Source of the DNA: Rhizophagus irregularis
Taxonomy: Eukaryota > Glomeromycota > Glomeromycetes > Glomerales > Glomeraceae
Assembly: GCF_026210795.1 (NCBI RefSeq)
Contig: NC_089444.1
Coordinates: 4,330,501-4,394,500 of the forward strand
Direction: 5' to 3'
Length of the DNA stretch: 64,000 nt
Part shown: positions 10,378 through 22,934 of the stretch, piece after piece
Position numbering within the stretch: the first letter of the stretch is position 1
Layout: each line of letters begins with the position of its first letter
Translations under genes and position numbers: made by a program
The notes under the pieces: generated by a model
Seen by the model: the letters and a program-made list of their open reading frames with translations, nothing else
Database searches by the model: none
Told to the model about the DNA's origin: nothing

Positions 10378-13300
10378 TAAATTTGAGAAAATCCCAAGAT
10401 TCTTAGCGGATTAATGATCGTTCTAAAAATAGAATCATAACGATCGACATTCCTAATTTAGGTAACAAATCTGTAATTGTGGTTCATTGTATTATGATAA
10501 GCAATTTATGCATTATTATTTGAATGAAAATCATTTCGAAAATTAATCGGGTAAAAAAATTGTATATAATATTACTGCGAAAATTCTTTTTAATCCGGCA
10601 TATTTTAAATAGATTATCTAAATGAAATTTAATTTTCTAAGTGGAAGTTCTGAATTTATAAGAGTGTAAACATACAATATTTTTTGAATTTCATTCAATA
10701 TTGGCATATTGGCATTTGGCAAAGTTTAAGTAAATATATGATCGGATGTATCCGGAAATTCGGATACATACGGAATAAGCATTCCACGCTTCAAAACATG
10801 AGTCATTCGTACTACTAACCGAACATTCCAAGTTTTTATTTTTTGATTGGCGTATTGGTATACGCCTTATGACAATTTCTTTACATTTCTATTTGTATGA
10901 TTTTATTAAATCAAAAACAAATTATCGCTCAATTATTTTTATGTTAAAAATTTTTCATATTTTTATTTGTAACTTTTGAATTTCATAATAAGGTAAATGA
11001 TAATCCACACCAAGGTCCCTTAGACCAATAATTAAAATTTTGTAGAACAGGATTGACGTTTCGAAAGTTATAGAAAAAAAGATTGTGAGAAAAATTTGTT
11101 TTAAAAAATCATTGTATAATAATAATAAGAAAATATAATGCATAAATAATGATTAATTTAAAGTAATTGTGAAAATCTTATTCAAAATGTATGTACTTTT
11201 TAAAATGGTAATATAATCCTTGGTTTTTTTTTTTGAATTCCACCATTTTCGTAAATTTGATTGTTAACTTTATAATTCTTGGGTTACACTACTTTTATAA
11301 AAAACCTAATAAAGATTTTATATGGGATGCACGCCATAGTTATTTTTATACTTTCGATAAAGGAAGGCATTATGCTTAAAGAAAAAGAAACCGGAGTTTA
11401 AATTCATTACAAATTAGCAAATGAGATAATGGCGTTTGTTGACGAGGAAATGATCAACATTGTTTCCCGCTTCCCGTTTAAGCCACGTTTCAGAGTAGAA
11501 ATTAAATATAGTAAAAGTAAAAAAAAAATTAAAGTTATCGTACAATTTCTAATAAAGTAGGGTTTGAAAGTAGGGTTTTAAAGTAAGGTAGGTAATAATT
11601 ACGGCATTTCAGATTACGATTTGGACTTCTACTCAAAATTACGAAAATGACGTATTAAGTTGGAATTATGCTTGATTTCAGCCAAGTTCGTAATGCCAGG
11701 TCAATTTTTTCGCATTACTGTATATCATGTGACGTTATACGAGATTCTAATGCCCTCCAATAAAATGTTACCGAGGTTATTTAATTGTTGATCACTTAGT
11801 TATTATTCAAGTCACGTGACACATACACAAAGTTGCAACTTTACGGCAAATACGTTACAACCAGTTACAACTATTACGGCGACTAACACTAGTTTAAAGC
11901 TTTATAGAATATTTCCCAACGCTACTGATTTCTGGATAATTAGGTCACCACTAAAAATTCATCCTGGGTATACCTCAGCAGCATAATGATAGTTTTAATA
12001 AAATTATCAATAAGAGGTTTATTGGTTATGACTTCCTTTACGTGAACCAAAAAATTTGGAAAGGGGGGATGGTTAGTGAACCGGAAAAAGATTCGCAAAG
12101 TTCGCTAAGGAATGTAAAGCAAAAGAGGAGGTGGATTTCATTCGAAAATTGTTATAGCGAAATATACATATAATCCATTATTTGAAATCGACAGTTTCAC
12201 GAAAATTCATAAATTCATAACGAAGATAGTAGTGTTAGGCGCAAATGTATATTTTATTAAGAATAAAACATTACAGAATCTTGATTTTACAATATATACT
12301 TTTGTTTGGTATCAATGCGTAATGAGTACGTTTCGATAATAAATCTATATGATTTTTCATATCATAAAAGAAGGTTTTTGAGTGGCGTCTGAACGAAATA
12401 AATAGTGATGAGAGTATCCTTAGTATTTATTTTTCTGTAGCCACCGGTTTAATGCGTTTTTTTGAATCAGGTATTAATGTGTATTTTGTTACAGGAAATC
12501 AAAGAACCTTAGAAATAAAGTTCGGTGTAACATACTTAAAGGCTATTATTATGGTGGTGAATTGAGTTTAATGCTCAGATTATGCTAACGAATATTTTTT
12601 ATTTTGGTTCCACAGGTATTAAGCATTTAAAGCTCGAATAAAACAATGAATACGGTAAGATAATGATTGTGATTAATCATCACATCTTGTATGAAACTCT
12701 TAGCAAGTATCAATAGAGTCAAATGTATCATTGTTTAATTGAAATATTATTATCTTTGTAGCAGGGAATGCATTTTTGCCTGTTTAACTCAGTCATAATG
12801 ATATTTCTCAAGCGAGTGAAACCCTCCTTCTATCAAATTCAGTAAGAAGCCGAAGAATATGTAAGTGCGTTAAATAGTTTGTTGAAGGACAAGGCGTTGA
12901 ATCCTCTAAATAAAAAGAACATCGTTCGAAAGAATAGAGCGTGTGATCTATACTTGTCTTCGGAGGCACGCAACGACGCAACGTGTGCGGTAAATAATTT
13001 ATTTAGAGTATATTGAGTATTATTTATGTAATTTATCAATACTATAGTCAATATGTTGAGCACGATGCGTAATTCATTTACAATAATTATTTTAATATCG
13101 CATGAAACAGAATTAAAATAAGTCTTTCCCTTCTATGTTAAGTATATTACCCATGTGTTGAAATCATACAAAATTTAAATTTGGTAGTGAAGTGTTTTAG
13201 AATAAATAAAGTTTATTTTAAAAGACATTTTTATTTCATCTAATAAACAATAATTAAATATTTTGTTTTTATTTTACTAATTTGGAAAATATATATTCGT

Positions 13301-13789
13301 CACGAAATATTTATTATTAATAATACGATTAACTCAACTAATACTAGTGTTGCAAAAATAATTAAAATAGTCAGAGAAAAATTTATCTCTTTTTTATAAT
13401 GAAAATTTTGATAATCATAATCATATTAAGGATCTACATTGATTTAAAACTAAATGGGGCAAAAAATACGTAATTTGATGCTAAGTGCTAACCATTTTCG
13501 AAAAACTATTCAACTTGAAAGCTTTCATTAATTCCAACTTTATAAGAAAAACCCTTCATTAGGCTCATTAGGCTCAGTTGGATTCATAATACTCTGTAAT
13601 TATTATACGAATTCCATTCAATTAAAGACACCAAATAAGGATTCATTTAAAATGAAAAAATTATGAAAAAACTTCTTTTCAAAATCTTCTGTTACACAGC
13701 CTTTGTGACGTTATTTAGCTCATGAATTTTTATATAATCACTTAAAATCGTCCGTATGCCCACTAAAACAGACAATAATTACTAAAACC
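10378..13789. other. Intergenic stretch without a supportable gene
   Basis: About 3.4 kb. Short ORFs (10955-11143 and 12839-13063, both minus) lack recognisable domains or splice continuation and are not called. No repeat structure of note was seen, and no RNA gene was recognised. Confidence 0.5.
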
Positions 13790-14460
13790 ATGACTTCAAA
13801 TAAAATTTTTAAAACATACCTTCTTATTTTCTTTCTTTTCATTTCCCTTTCTTATCATGTTGATGCAAAATGCGAAGAAATCACTAATGGTTTGAGGACG
13901 GATGGAAACTGGAATGATAATGATAACTTCTACTCATTTAGTGGCGGAAATATAACTTTTACACTGACTGAGTAAGTATATAATTTTGTTCCACCGAACA
14001 ATAAATTTACTTAAGCAGATGTTGGGTCAAATTTATTTACTTTAACTTTTTGTCTTCTAATATTGATACAACTTTTATTCATAGTATGCCTTGTGGAGCA
14101 TCAACTCTTTTGATTCAAGTGGTATCCCAAAGTGGAGGAGGCAACTTTAACGTGCGCACCTTTACAAATAATGATCTGAACGTCGTAAAAAACATCGGTG
14201 TTAACGTTATTGCTGATAAACAACGTCTATTTCGTATACAAGCTAAGGTTGATGACTTTGTAAACATTAATTGCCCTAACCCCAGTTTCAGTGGAGAACT
14301 TTGCTATTCTAAATATGTTGAGCCTCCTGATTGTAAAAAAGAAAGAGATATAGCAATTGGTGTGCCAATTGCAACCGCGATAATTGGAGTAATAGGTGGT
14401 ATATTAGGAGTATTAATTAAACAATACTTTGATAGCAGAAATAGTCCATCCACACCTTGA
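13790..14460 (+). CDS. Small secreted/single-pass membrane protein, two exons
   Basis: Exon 1 is 13790-13971 and exon 2 is 14085-14460, joined by a 113 bp GTAAGT...CATAG intron in phase 2, encoding 185 residues. An N-terminal signal peptide (about 1-26: hydrophobic TYLLIFFLFISLSYHVDA) is followed by an ectodomain of about 110 residues with cysteines in CEE, MPCG, NCPNP, LCY and DCKK. A C-terminal hydrophobic segment IAIGVPIATAIIGVIGGILG (about 148-170) with glycine-zipper spacing precedes a short polar tail (KQYFDSRNSPSTP). A type I plasma-membrane or cell-wall-facing protein is expected; the tail is not GPI-like. Small-residue GxxxG spacing in the membrane helix suggests helix pairing (inference). 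No known domain recognised. Confidence 0.75.
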
Positions 14461-16967
14461 TATAATCTAAATATTTTGCAATTAATTAGACTAAAATATT
14501 TGTTCTTTATACTTATTTTACTTTATTCTTTTCAATTTACTATATAGCGATAATTTACTTTACCTTTTCAATTTACTATGTAACAATAACCATTTATTCT
14601 TTTCGGTTCCATTTATTCTTTTCGGTTTCATGTATAACCATATTTGTTTTTATCAGTAATTAGTTATTATTATTTAAGTTCTATAGTAGAGTTTGTTGGG
14701 GTCTCATTTAATCTGGGCATCCGGATAAACGGTTAATTTATCCGAATATCTGAGTAATTGGTATTTTTTTAAAATTTGATTGATTTAATTCTGATTGATA
14801 GAATATTAAAATTATATCACTATGACATTGCTAAATATGGCTTAATTTTTTTGCATGCTATTAATAAAATATTAAAGTTTTTTCAATATGACAATTAAAA
14901 TTAATTAATTATTCATATAGTTATGTAATAGACTAATATTTACATTGTTAGACTCATATCACATGATGAGAAAATAATATAAAAGAGGACAAAATTTGAT
15001 TATACCATTTTGTAAATCTATTTCTTTTTTAAATTATTTAATTATTTTTTAACAAACTGCTAACAATTTGTCCATGTTGAAATATTGTTTATGTTGAAAT
15101 TCATTCGATTATTCATTTTAAAAGTAATTTCCTCTTTTAAAATGACAAAGACATTGTGATAAGAAATCATTTTTTTAAGTCAAGCATAATAGGGGCCACT
15201 ATATATGGTAAGTACAGTATGAAGGGTGGTGCGCACTGCAGGGTTCACGATAGGGTTGGTTTCCACCCTGTTGCATCCAAGGTTACAGCCTGAACGGAGT
15301 ATCGCACTTACCTAGTTATTTTTTTGATGAGGGATATTCATCTCAAGTTAATCAGTAACTAACTATTTTTTAATTATTTGAATTTTGTAGGGCATGCCAA
15401 ATGTACCAATCTTTCGAACCCACCGATCGACATTACAACAATGCCGAAGTATGAAAGTCAATCTTTTAAATCGTGAACATAATTGAGGAGTTACCTACGA
15501 GTATCATTGAAAATATACTTTTATTCTTAAACTCAAAAATAAACCGATTCCTCTTTGCATTATCAGCTGATTTGAGCTCAGCTATCAAAAGATTGGCATA
15601 AATGGATACATTGTGGCAAACGTCTATGGTAATTTGGGATATCTGAGAGCAAGGCATGGAACAACACTTTCGTGATCAACTCTCTGTCTTCATAAAGATT
15701 TCCTCTCTTGATCCATTCCTTTAATTTTGATTCGATGTATATGATCGTTGAGAAGACTGTTGATGCAGAAGAGAGTTTGTATTGCATTTTTTAAAAGATT
15801 ATAATAACATGAATATATCGATCGTTTTGGTGGAATATTTTCCCAATATTCACCAATTTTGCGGATGAAAAGAAGCATATAAATCTTGAAGAGGGAAATT
15901 TGCTAATTCATCATCGTGATTACCTGGAATTTCGATCTTCCAAAGTTTAACATCTTTCGCTATGAGCGTCAATTTTCTCTCTAATAAGAAAATCTTTTAG
16001 CTCGCTAATAGTGTTTTTTATTGTAATAGCATGCACGGCACAGCTGCAGGCACATCCCTACTATGAACCCAACAAAAAAGAGTTATATAACTTCGTCATT
16101 TGAAATGAAGAAACCTTTAAATGGTGTGAAGTATATTATTCAGGTGAAGCATTATAATCTATCACTAACAAAAAAATGGAATGAAAAAACTTATCGAGGA
16201 TAAGATGATTACTATCAATAATTTTACAAGTTTATTTATTTAATATAAATATAATTATTTGTAACGTTTATAATAAAATATATAATTTTTTTTGTCCAAT
16301 GCTATATATAGTATATATCATGTATATTTAAGTGCAGTATTTTTTGATGTTACTATGGTAAAATGACAAGAGTATTATTTTTGGATTTTTTTTTCTATTT
16401 ATTATTTCCTGTATGATCTTCATGTGCTATACGAGGTGATGAAATAGATGAAATTATGTATTCGGAATAATCACCTTTTTATTTAATTATGAACCTCTGG
16501 TTTAAACATTTGAAACACTAGTTCCTTCATCATAAAAATTACTTTTGATAATAACGTTATTAAATTATTAAATTGAAATAATATGCATCAATCATGGATT
16601 TTGTTATCTCACGACTCACGAGATTTCTTTTTTATCAACATTTTTAGATTATTATTTCATTATATTCATTGATTACCCCAAATTAATCATATTATTTCTT
16701 TAATTTCATTATATATGCACCATATGAACTTTTGATCTTCGTGCATCCTAAATAAAAGTATGCGTATAGACTTCTAGCAGTTATCGCTTTCAACTGAACA
16801 AAAATTAGTGTTTTTGCTAATTCAACTTTCAAATTGGTAGTGATTGTTACACAGATTACGAACTCATGTTGCACAAAACACAGCAATTGATTATTTAAGG
16901 GTTGAACCATTTTCAAATTGGGATTAAATTTTTCTCTCTTTCTTTCGTTAACGTTAAAATTATAAAA
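14461..16967. other. Intergenic stretch with decayed coding-like patch
   Basis: No intact gene. At 15460-15880 the minus strand shows three overlapping short frames that pass coding-like sequence between them, as expected of a frameshifted old gene, but I cannot name a family. A GC-richer 110 bp inverted-repeat patch lies at 15193-15310 (separate entry). A 21 bp direct duplication containing TTTATTCTTTTCGGTT lies at 14590-14631. Confidence 0.4.
15193..15310. repeat. GC-richer patch with short terminal inverted repeats
   Basis: The left end GGTAAGTACAGTA pairs imperfectly with the right end (reverse complement AGGTAAGTGCGATA). Inside, AGGGTGG and CCACCCT can pair. Base composition differs sharply from the surrounding DNA. 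It could be a tiny MITE, a SINE remnant or a structured RNA; no tRNA-like promoter boxes match well. Confidence 0.4.
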
Positions 16968-19307
16968 ATGAGTGATGATAACTTTTCACAAAATTTACTT
17001 GAAGATAGCAAGTCATATGATACAAAGAATCGATGGGTTCCTCAAGTTTTAGATAATTCTTCGCCTAAGTTAACTGAAGATTTCATCCCTCTTGACGCAG
17101 TACAACGTGAAGTTAAGGTGTTATTGAATAAATTGACGTTGAAAAATTTTGATTCCATATCGAGCCAAATTATTGATTATGCTAATAAGTCAAAAGATGA
17201 AAGAGATGGACGTATATTAAGAGAAGTGGCTCGTCTAATATTTGTGAGTTCTTTTGATGACACAAGATACTGTGCAATATACGCTCAGCTTTGTCGTATT
17301 GTGATGGAAAGAGTTGACCCCGAAATAATTGATGAAAATGTTAAAAATACTGAGGGTAAATTTATTCAAGGCGGTACATTATTTAGAAAATATCTTCTTA
17401 ATCGTTGTCAAGAAGAATTCGAGAAAGGTTGGAAGGTTAACGTTCCAGTGCCTTCCAATGAAAAGAGGGAACTGTCAGATGAATATTATGTAGCTGCAAG
17501 GGCTAAAAGACAAGGCCTTGGTCTAATATGTTTCATTGGCGAAATATTTAAATCGAATATGCTTACAGAACGTATTATGCATGAATGTATAAAGAAATTA
17601 TTAATATTTAAAGGCTCACCTGAAGAAGAAGAAATGGAAAGTTTATGTAAATTAATGAATACAGTAGGAGAACAACTTGATCATGTCAAACCAAATCCAC
17701 ATGAACAAATGAAATCGACTCAACTTGATCGTGCAAAAGCAAAAAAATATATGGAATCTTATTTTGATCGTATGGAGGAGATATCGAAGCTTCCAAATTT
17801 GTCAAACCGCATAAAATTTATGTTAATGGTAAATAATTTTTTTTTTCTTGTTATATTTATTATATCGCTCATTCTATTTATAAATAAATAAATATATATA
17901 TTTCTTTTAGGATGTTATCGATTTACGAAATAACGCTTGGAAACCTAGACGAGAAATTCACAATGATGTAATAAAATATTATAGTGATTATATAAAATAT
18001 CATATTCATATTTATTACAAAAATTAAACAATTTTCTTTATTAATCTTAGATTGCAAAGCGAGAAAAGGAATCCAAATTTCCGAGACGAACAGCTAGTTC
18101 GGGTGCCAGAGGTAAGTTCATTTAGAATCGTGATAGTTTTTATTTATACTGTTGTTAATCATAATTAAAATTTAGGTATGCCTAAAATGGCAGAGCAAAT
18201 GCCGCGCAGTGGTTCAAGTCGTCAACATCGATCAGACAAAGGAATGATACAATCACCAGATGGATGGAGTACCGTTGGTGGAAGTTGGAATAAAGAAAAA
18301 GTTGGTGATCTTACTAAATTTGGATCAGTTAACCGTAGTAAAATCGTCAGTTTAGCATCGGGAGGCATATTAGGAAGCTTATCAGGAGGGGCTAAAGGTT
18401 GGAACAAGAGTGATAATAAAGATCGGGATGATAAACCTATGAGCTTTAGTAGGATGAATTCAACAACGAATATATATAGCGTAATAAATTCAGAGAGCTC
18501 GGGGGGAAGAAAGAGCTCTGAATCAATTTCTTTAGACGCTCAAAAACCCTCCTCACCAACGGCGCGTAAAAAATTAATTTTAGCCCCACGCACAAAGAGT
18601 TTCACACCTGAAGAGCCTGTAAATTTGGCATTTAAATCTACTTTCAGGATGGCATCATCAGCACAAACAAAAGAAGAATTAGTTACAAAGAAAATCTGTA
18701 ACAGTATTAACAATATGGTGGAAGAATTCTTCTCAATATGGGAGAGTCAAGTACGTGCAATTAATATAGTAAGATTTCTCTATATTGCAACTAATATGGT
18801 TATATTATTTTTCAGGAGGTCATCACTTGCCTTAAGGAGGATATCCCAGTAAAATACCATCCAAAAGCAATAGAAACATTCGTAAACAAAGTAATCGAGA
18901 AAAAGCAGAGAGATGTGGACAATGTTATGAAATTGTTCAAAGAAATTGTATCCTCCAGAACTTGTGATACTGATATTTTTAAAGCTGGGTTTACAGCTAC
19001 TTTTGAATTCTTGGAGGATATTGGCGCAGATGCTCCAATGGCTTATTCTTTTACAGGGCAATTATTATCTAGCACCGGACTTGATTTGCGGGACATTACA
19101 AAACTTCTTAAACATTTTGATGATGACAATACAGTTGTAAAAATTTTGAAGGGATATGCGAATGCTTTAAAAAATGATGTGGTATGTTAAAATTTTATTC
19201 ATCGAATTTTTGTTTTCCTAATTAGATTCGTTTATAAATTTTAATTCATATAAAAATAGGATGAACAAGAATTTGATCCTAAATTGGTATTCCAAAAGAA
19301 AAAATAA
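16968..19307 (+). CDS. Short eIF4G-type translation initiation factor (MIF4G + MA3), six exons
   Basis: Exons 16968-17828, 17911-17967, 18051-18111, 18176-18750, 18816-19181 and 19260-19307 join in frame to 655 residues. The MIF4G domain (about 45-300) is plain: LLNKLT, FRKYLLNRCQEEFEKGW, GLGLICFIGEIFKSNMLTE and FMLMDVIDLRNNAWKPRRE span the first two exons. A basic, Ser-rich linker (about 307-485, with DGWSTVGG and TARKKLILAPRTK) is followed by an MA3 domain (about 490-640: SINNMVEEFFSIW, then CLKEDIP, LDLRDITKLL). MIF4G binds eIF4A and RNA and scaffolds ribosome recruitment in the cytoplasm. Canonical eIF4G has a long N-terminal arm with PABP and YxxxxL-phi eIF4E sites; here only about 45 residues precede MIF4G and no eIF4E motif is visible. 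It may be a DAP5/NAT1-like paralogue or a gene whose 5' exons I cannot find. The start at 16968 (AAAAATGAG) was preferred to an in-frame ATG at 16902. A poly(A) signal AATAAA lies at 19578-19583. Confidence 0.9.
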
Positions 19308-21049
19308 AGATCCTGTAATTTTTTTTCTTAAGTGCGTTGTTTTTGTTGTTTTTTTAATCGTATTTTTACTAATTTAATTTTTTTTTTCACATTTTTTTCA
19401 AACTCAGGGATTATAATTTAGTTTATAATTTATTAACTCGCTTAGTCAAAAGATGAACGTAATTGTAATATCATCTGTAAATTAGTTGCATTGATAAACC
19501 AAAACTCTATTTAATAAGATAAAGTCTTAAGACAAATCAAGGATATTATATTTCACATTTTTACAAAATTAATTATAAATAAAGGTTTTATTCTTATAAA
19601 AAAAATTTCTTATTTTATAAATTGTCAAAAGAAATATGGATGCGCAAAAAAAAATATTTTTTATGTCGTTGAAAAAATTTTTTAATCATATCGGCGGTAT
19701 GAATCAAAAACATATTTACCGTATATAACCCAACGTAAATAATAAAGGAGGCGTAGGAATATAATGTATATAGCTTATAATACAAAACTAACATTTTAAT
19801 TATTCAAAAAATTGTTGATTCCTGGAAATAAGATTAATGGTTCAGGACCAAGCCAAAAACACGTTCTGATAATTTGTATAACGATTAACTGACTAATTAG
19901 TATACTACATTCAATCTGACGTTTTATTATACGAAGCGTGATGGTACAGTATGGAGAGATTTGGTGATGGTTGTTTCAACTGTCACCAAATTTCAATGTA
20001 TTTCTGTTTTTTTTATGTAATATGTTCTCTTACAGTTACTGTTTACCGGAAAAAAAAATTACAAATTTTCAACTGCGGAATTGCGGAAAAAGTTGCACAT
20101 TTATTATAGAGTTGCGGTTGTATTATTACATATATAACAATACGACGTTGTAATGCATTTCAAATTTCTGGATGGACATACACATTATCTGGCAAAGGTA
20201 AAATTCAGAGACGGTATACACTATAAAGATACATGTGTTACTCTAGGTGTATTATTTTCGCGTTGAGAATTGTAATCTACATCTGTCAATGTTGTTAAAG
20301 AAGATAATTTTCTATGATCTGTTTGCATATGAGCGGCTTGAATGTGAAAAAGGAACAAGAAAAGAATAATCCGATGCATTGGCTATTCGATTTATATTTC
20401 AAAATGTTTAATAGATCTTCGATATATTGTGACTCTTTGAAAAGGAAAATTTTTATTAAACGATCATTTCAATGATAAGTTCTTGCGAATTGAGCTTAAA
20501 AACTTGGTTGCAAATACTACTAAAATTCATTTTTACTCGGAGCGAAACGAGGGTTTGTATATTGTTTGCTATACATATAGTGATTTCTTTTGTCAAATGT
20601 TGTTACGTCCATTAGCTTGGCATTTGATATCGTAAGTGTCTAGGCGGTTAGAAAAAATGTTTGGTAGATCGATTCTGCCATGATTGAAAAGTTTTGTTCC
20701 CATGCAAGTTCTTATCCCTTTTGATATGTATACATTGTCTACAATCCTAAAGTGGATGGTTTAGTAATTTTCTGAAAAAATCTTTTTGATGCATGACACA
20801 TGCATGACGGTCTGATGACATAATAAAAGTGCTTGGAACTTTTATACAAGAACCATAAAAAAGGTGTTGATAATAAGAAGAATCAGTGTCAGAATTATTA
20901 TCAAGATTAACGGTATATGATATGGAAAAATGTTATTTTTCATATTGTTGACAACATAGTATATAAATGTCAAAGTAAAAGCGTAAAAAAGTTTTGTGAT
21001 CATTCTTGTTTGATGAAGAGTACGCACGTGATTTAATGAATGTGATATT
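19308..21049. other. Intergenic stretch, nothing recognised beyond a poly(A) signal
   Basis: AATAAA at 19578-19583 fits the 3' end of the eIF4G-like gene. The rest, about 1.4 kb up to the inverted-repeat element at 21050, contains only short ORFs without family resemblance. Confidence 0.5.
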
Positions 21050-22340
21050 CACCCCAGCCAAATGATCGACATAGTTTATAAGCTGGAGTTTTGCGCACCA
21101 GATCCTAGCTTATAAACTACCCATGGGCATATACAGCCTACGGGTTCTGATTGGTCTAAAAGTAAGGATATTATTGTCCATAATAATGGACCATACTGGA
21201 CCTCACCATCAAGGACATTATCATTCTCATATTGCAATAGACCATGTTAGTCCTCATTATGGAGGACATTATTGTCCTCACTTTGTAGGACCATGGTGGT
21301 CCTCACAATGGAGGACATTATTGTCCGCGCATTATTGGAGAACCATGATGGTCCTCACAATGGAAGACATTATTGTCCGCGCATTATTGGAGGACCATGA
21401 TGGTCCTCACAATGGAGGACATCATTGTCCTCACATTATTGGAGGATCATGATAGTTCTTACTATGAAAAACATTATTATCATTCTCACATTATTAGAGG
21501 ATCATCCGATCATGATGGTCCTATGAATAATTGAAGGACTAATTAATAGTAAAAAATGATAAATATGTAATTTGTAAATTTAAAAAAATTACATATTCAG
21601 TTGGTATAAAGTTCTAATCATACAAAATATAATAGAATACCTAGTAATTTATTAGTATTATTAATTTTAATTGTATTTTCTTATTTATGCATAATTAAAA
21701 AAAAATTTTATTTTGTGTTATATTCTATTTTATAATAATAATAAAAAAATAAAAAATGCCAATAAATTTTATTATGCATGATTTTATAAAAAACCAAATT
21801 GTAAATTTTTTAAATTTCTTCTAAATTAATATTTAAGTAGCTTTACATATAAATAACAAAAGATGATTTATTTGACCAAAATGATGAAATTACATTTTGA
21901 AATTAATTTGAAATAGAAAAAAAAATTAGAAATTAGTATATTACAAAAAACATATTTTTTCCTCCAATATTATATTTGCCTTATAAAAACTGAAATTTAA
22001 GTAGTTTTAACCTTGCTGAATAACTTTGCTTAAATATAAAATGACCATTTCATTTGACTAAAATAATGGAATTATACTTCGAATTAGTAAGCAAAAAAAT
22101 AAATCAAAATTTCTTCTATAAATATAATATTTAACCTTGTAAAAATTAAGTAATAGCATAATAAAAATATATTAATAGATATATTAATAGTATATATAAA
22201 TATATGAATTTTGCTAACTTTCTCTCTGGGAGATGTCACTTAGGTGACGTCACCTGTACTAAAAATTAAAATTTATAACTTTTATAACTGTAAATTTCAC
22301 TCTTTAAAATGACATCATCAAATTAACAACTCAAACCTTA

Positions 22341-22371
22341 CCCTAACCCTAACCCTGACCCTAACCCTAAC
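22341..22371. repeat. Interstitial telomere-like repeats (CCCTAA)n
   Basis: Five consecutive CCCTAA units, one changed to CCCTGA. TTAGGG is the common fungal telomere repeat. The site lies inside the inverted-repeat element. Confidence 0.9.
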
Positions 22372-22469
22372 TAATCTACTATTTTTTTATGAGTAATGTA
22401 AAATACATACATACCAGGTTCACATGATTAATTTTACATGGGTGATGTCACCTGGGTTAAATCACATGG

Positions 22470-22655
22470 GGAGAAAAATAACAAAAAAAAAAAATAACAA
22501 TAACAAAAAAAAATAACAATAACAAAAAAAAAATAACAAAAAATAAAAAAAATAAAAAAAAATAAAAATAACAATACCAAAAAAAATAACAATAAAAAAA
22601 AAACAAATATGAAAATAACAAGAAAAATAAAAAAAAAGGAAAAAAGAAAAATAAA
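22470..22655. repeat. A-rich simple sequence (AAATAAC)n
   Basis: Nearly 190 bp of A runs broken by TAAC and TAACAATAAC. Minus-strand open frames across it are all Phe/Tyr/Leu and are not genes. Confidence 0.85.
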
Positions 22656-22790
22656 AAACCAATCATTATTTAAAAATTTGCATTACATACTGATTTGCGC
22701 GATCATGACAATTGATCGCTTATAAACTTAAAATTTACACCATTTTAAATTAAAATGATCATTTTTTTCACCTCTATCATATTATTTTAT

Positions 22791-22934
22791 TATTGTATAG
22801 TATTTAGGCAATAACGTGCTGTTTTCGATTGAGGCCATTTGATTGGCTCAGATTGTGCCACGAAGTGGTACAATATGACCGATCAAATGTTGAGATCGAA
22901 AACAGCAAAGTATTGCCTAAAGACCTATACAATA
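22791..22934. repeat. 144 bp imperfect palindrome (foldback element)
   Basis: Arms of about 70 bp pair around the centre near 22863. Left arm contains TTTAGGCAATAACGTGCTG and TTTTCGATTGAGGCCATTTG; right arm contains the reverse complements (CAAATGTTGAGATCGAAAAC and GCAAAGTATTGCCTAAA) with scattered mismatches. It would form a stable hairpin as RNA or single-stranded DNA and is probably a small MITE nested in the larger element. Confidence 0.85.

Noticed and set aside
15400-15440. GGTTCGAAAG on the minus strand as a possible tRNA T-arm
   Set aside because: The flanks do not form the 5 bp stem, and no acceptor or anticodon arm is found.
15460-15880. Three overlapping minus-strand frames as a gene
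   Set aside because: They could be a frameshifted remnant, but no family is recognisable and no splice model joins them, so only noted in the intergenic entry.
22457-22666. Minus-strand Phe/Tyr/Leu frames
   Set aside because: Translation of an A-rich simple repeat; no start context or family.
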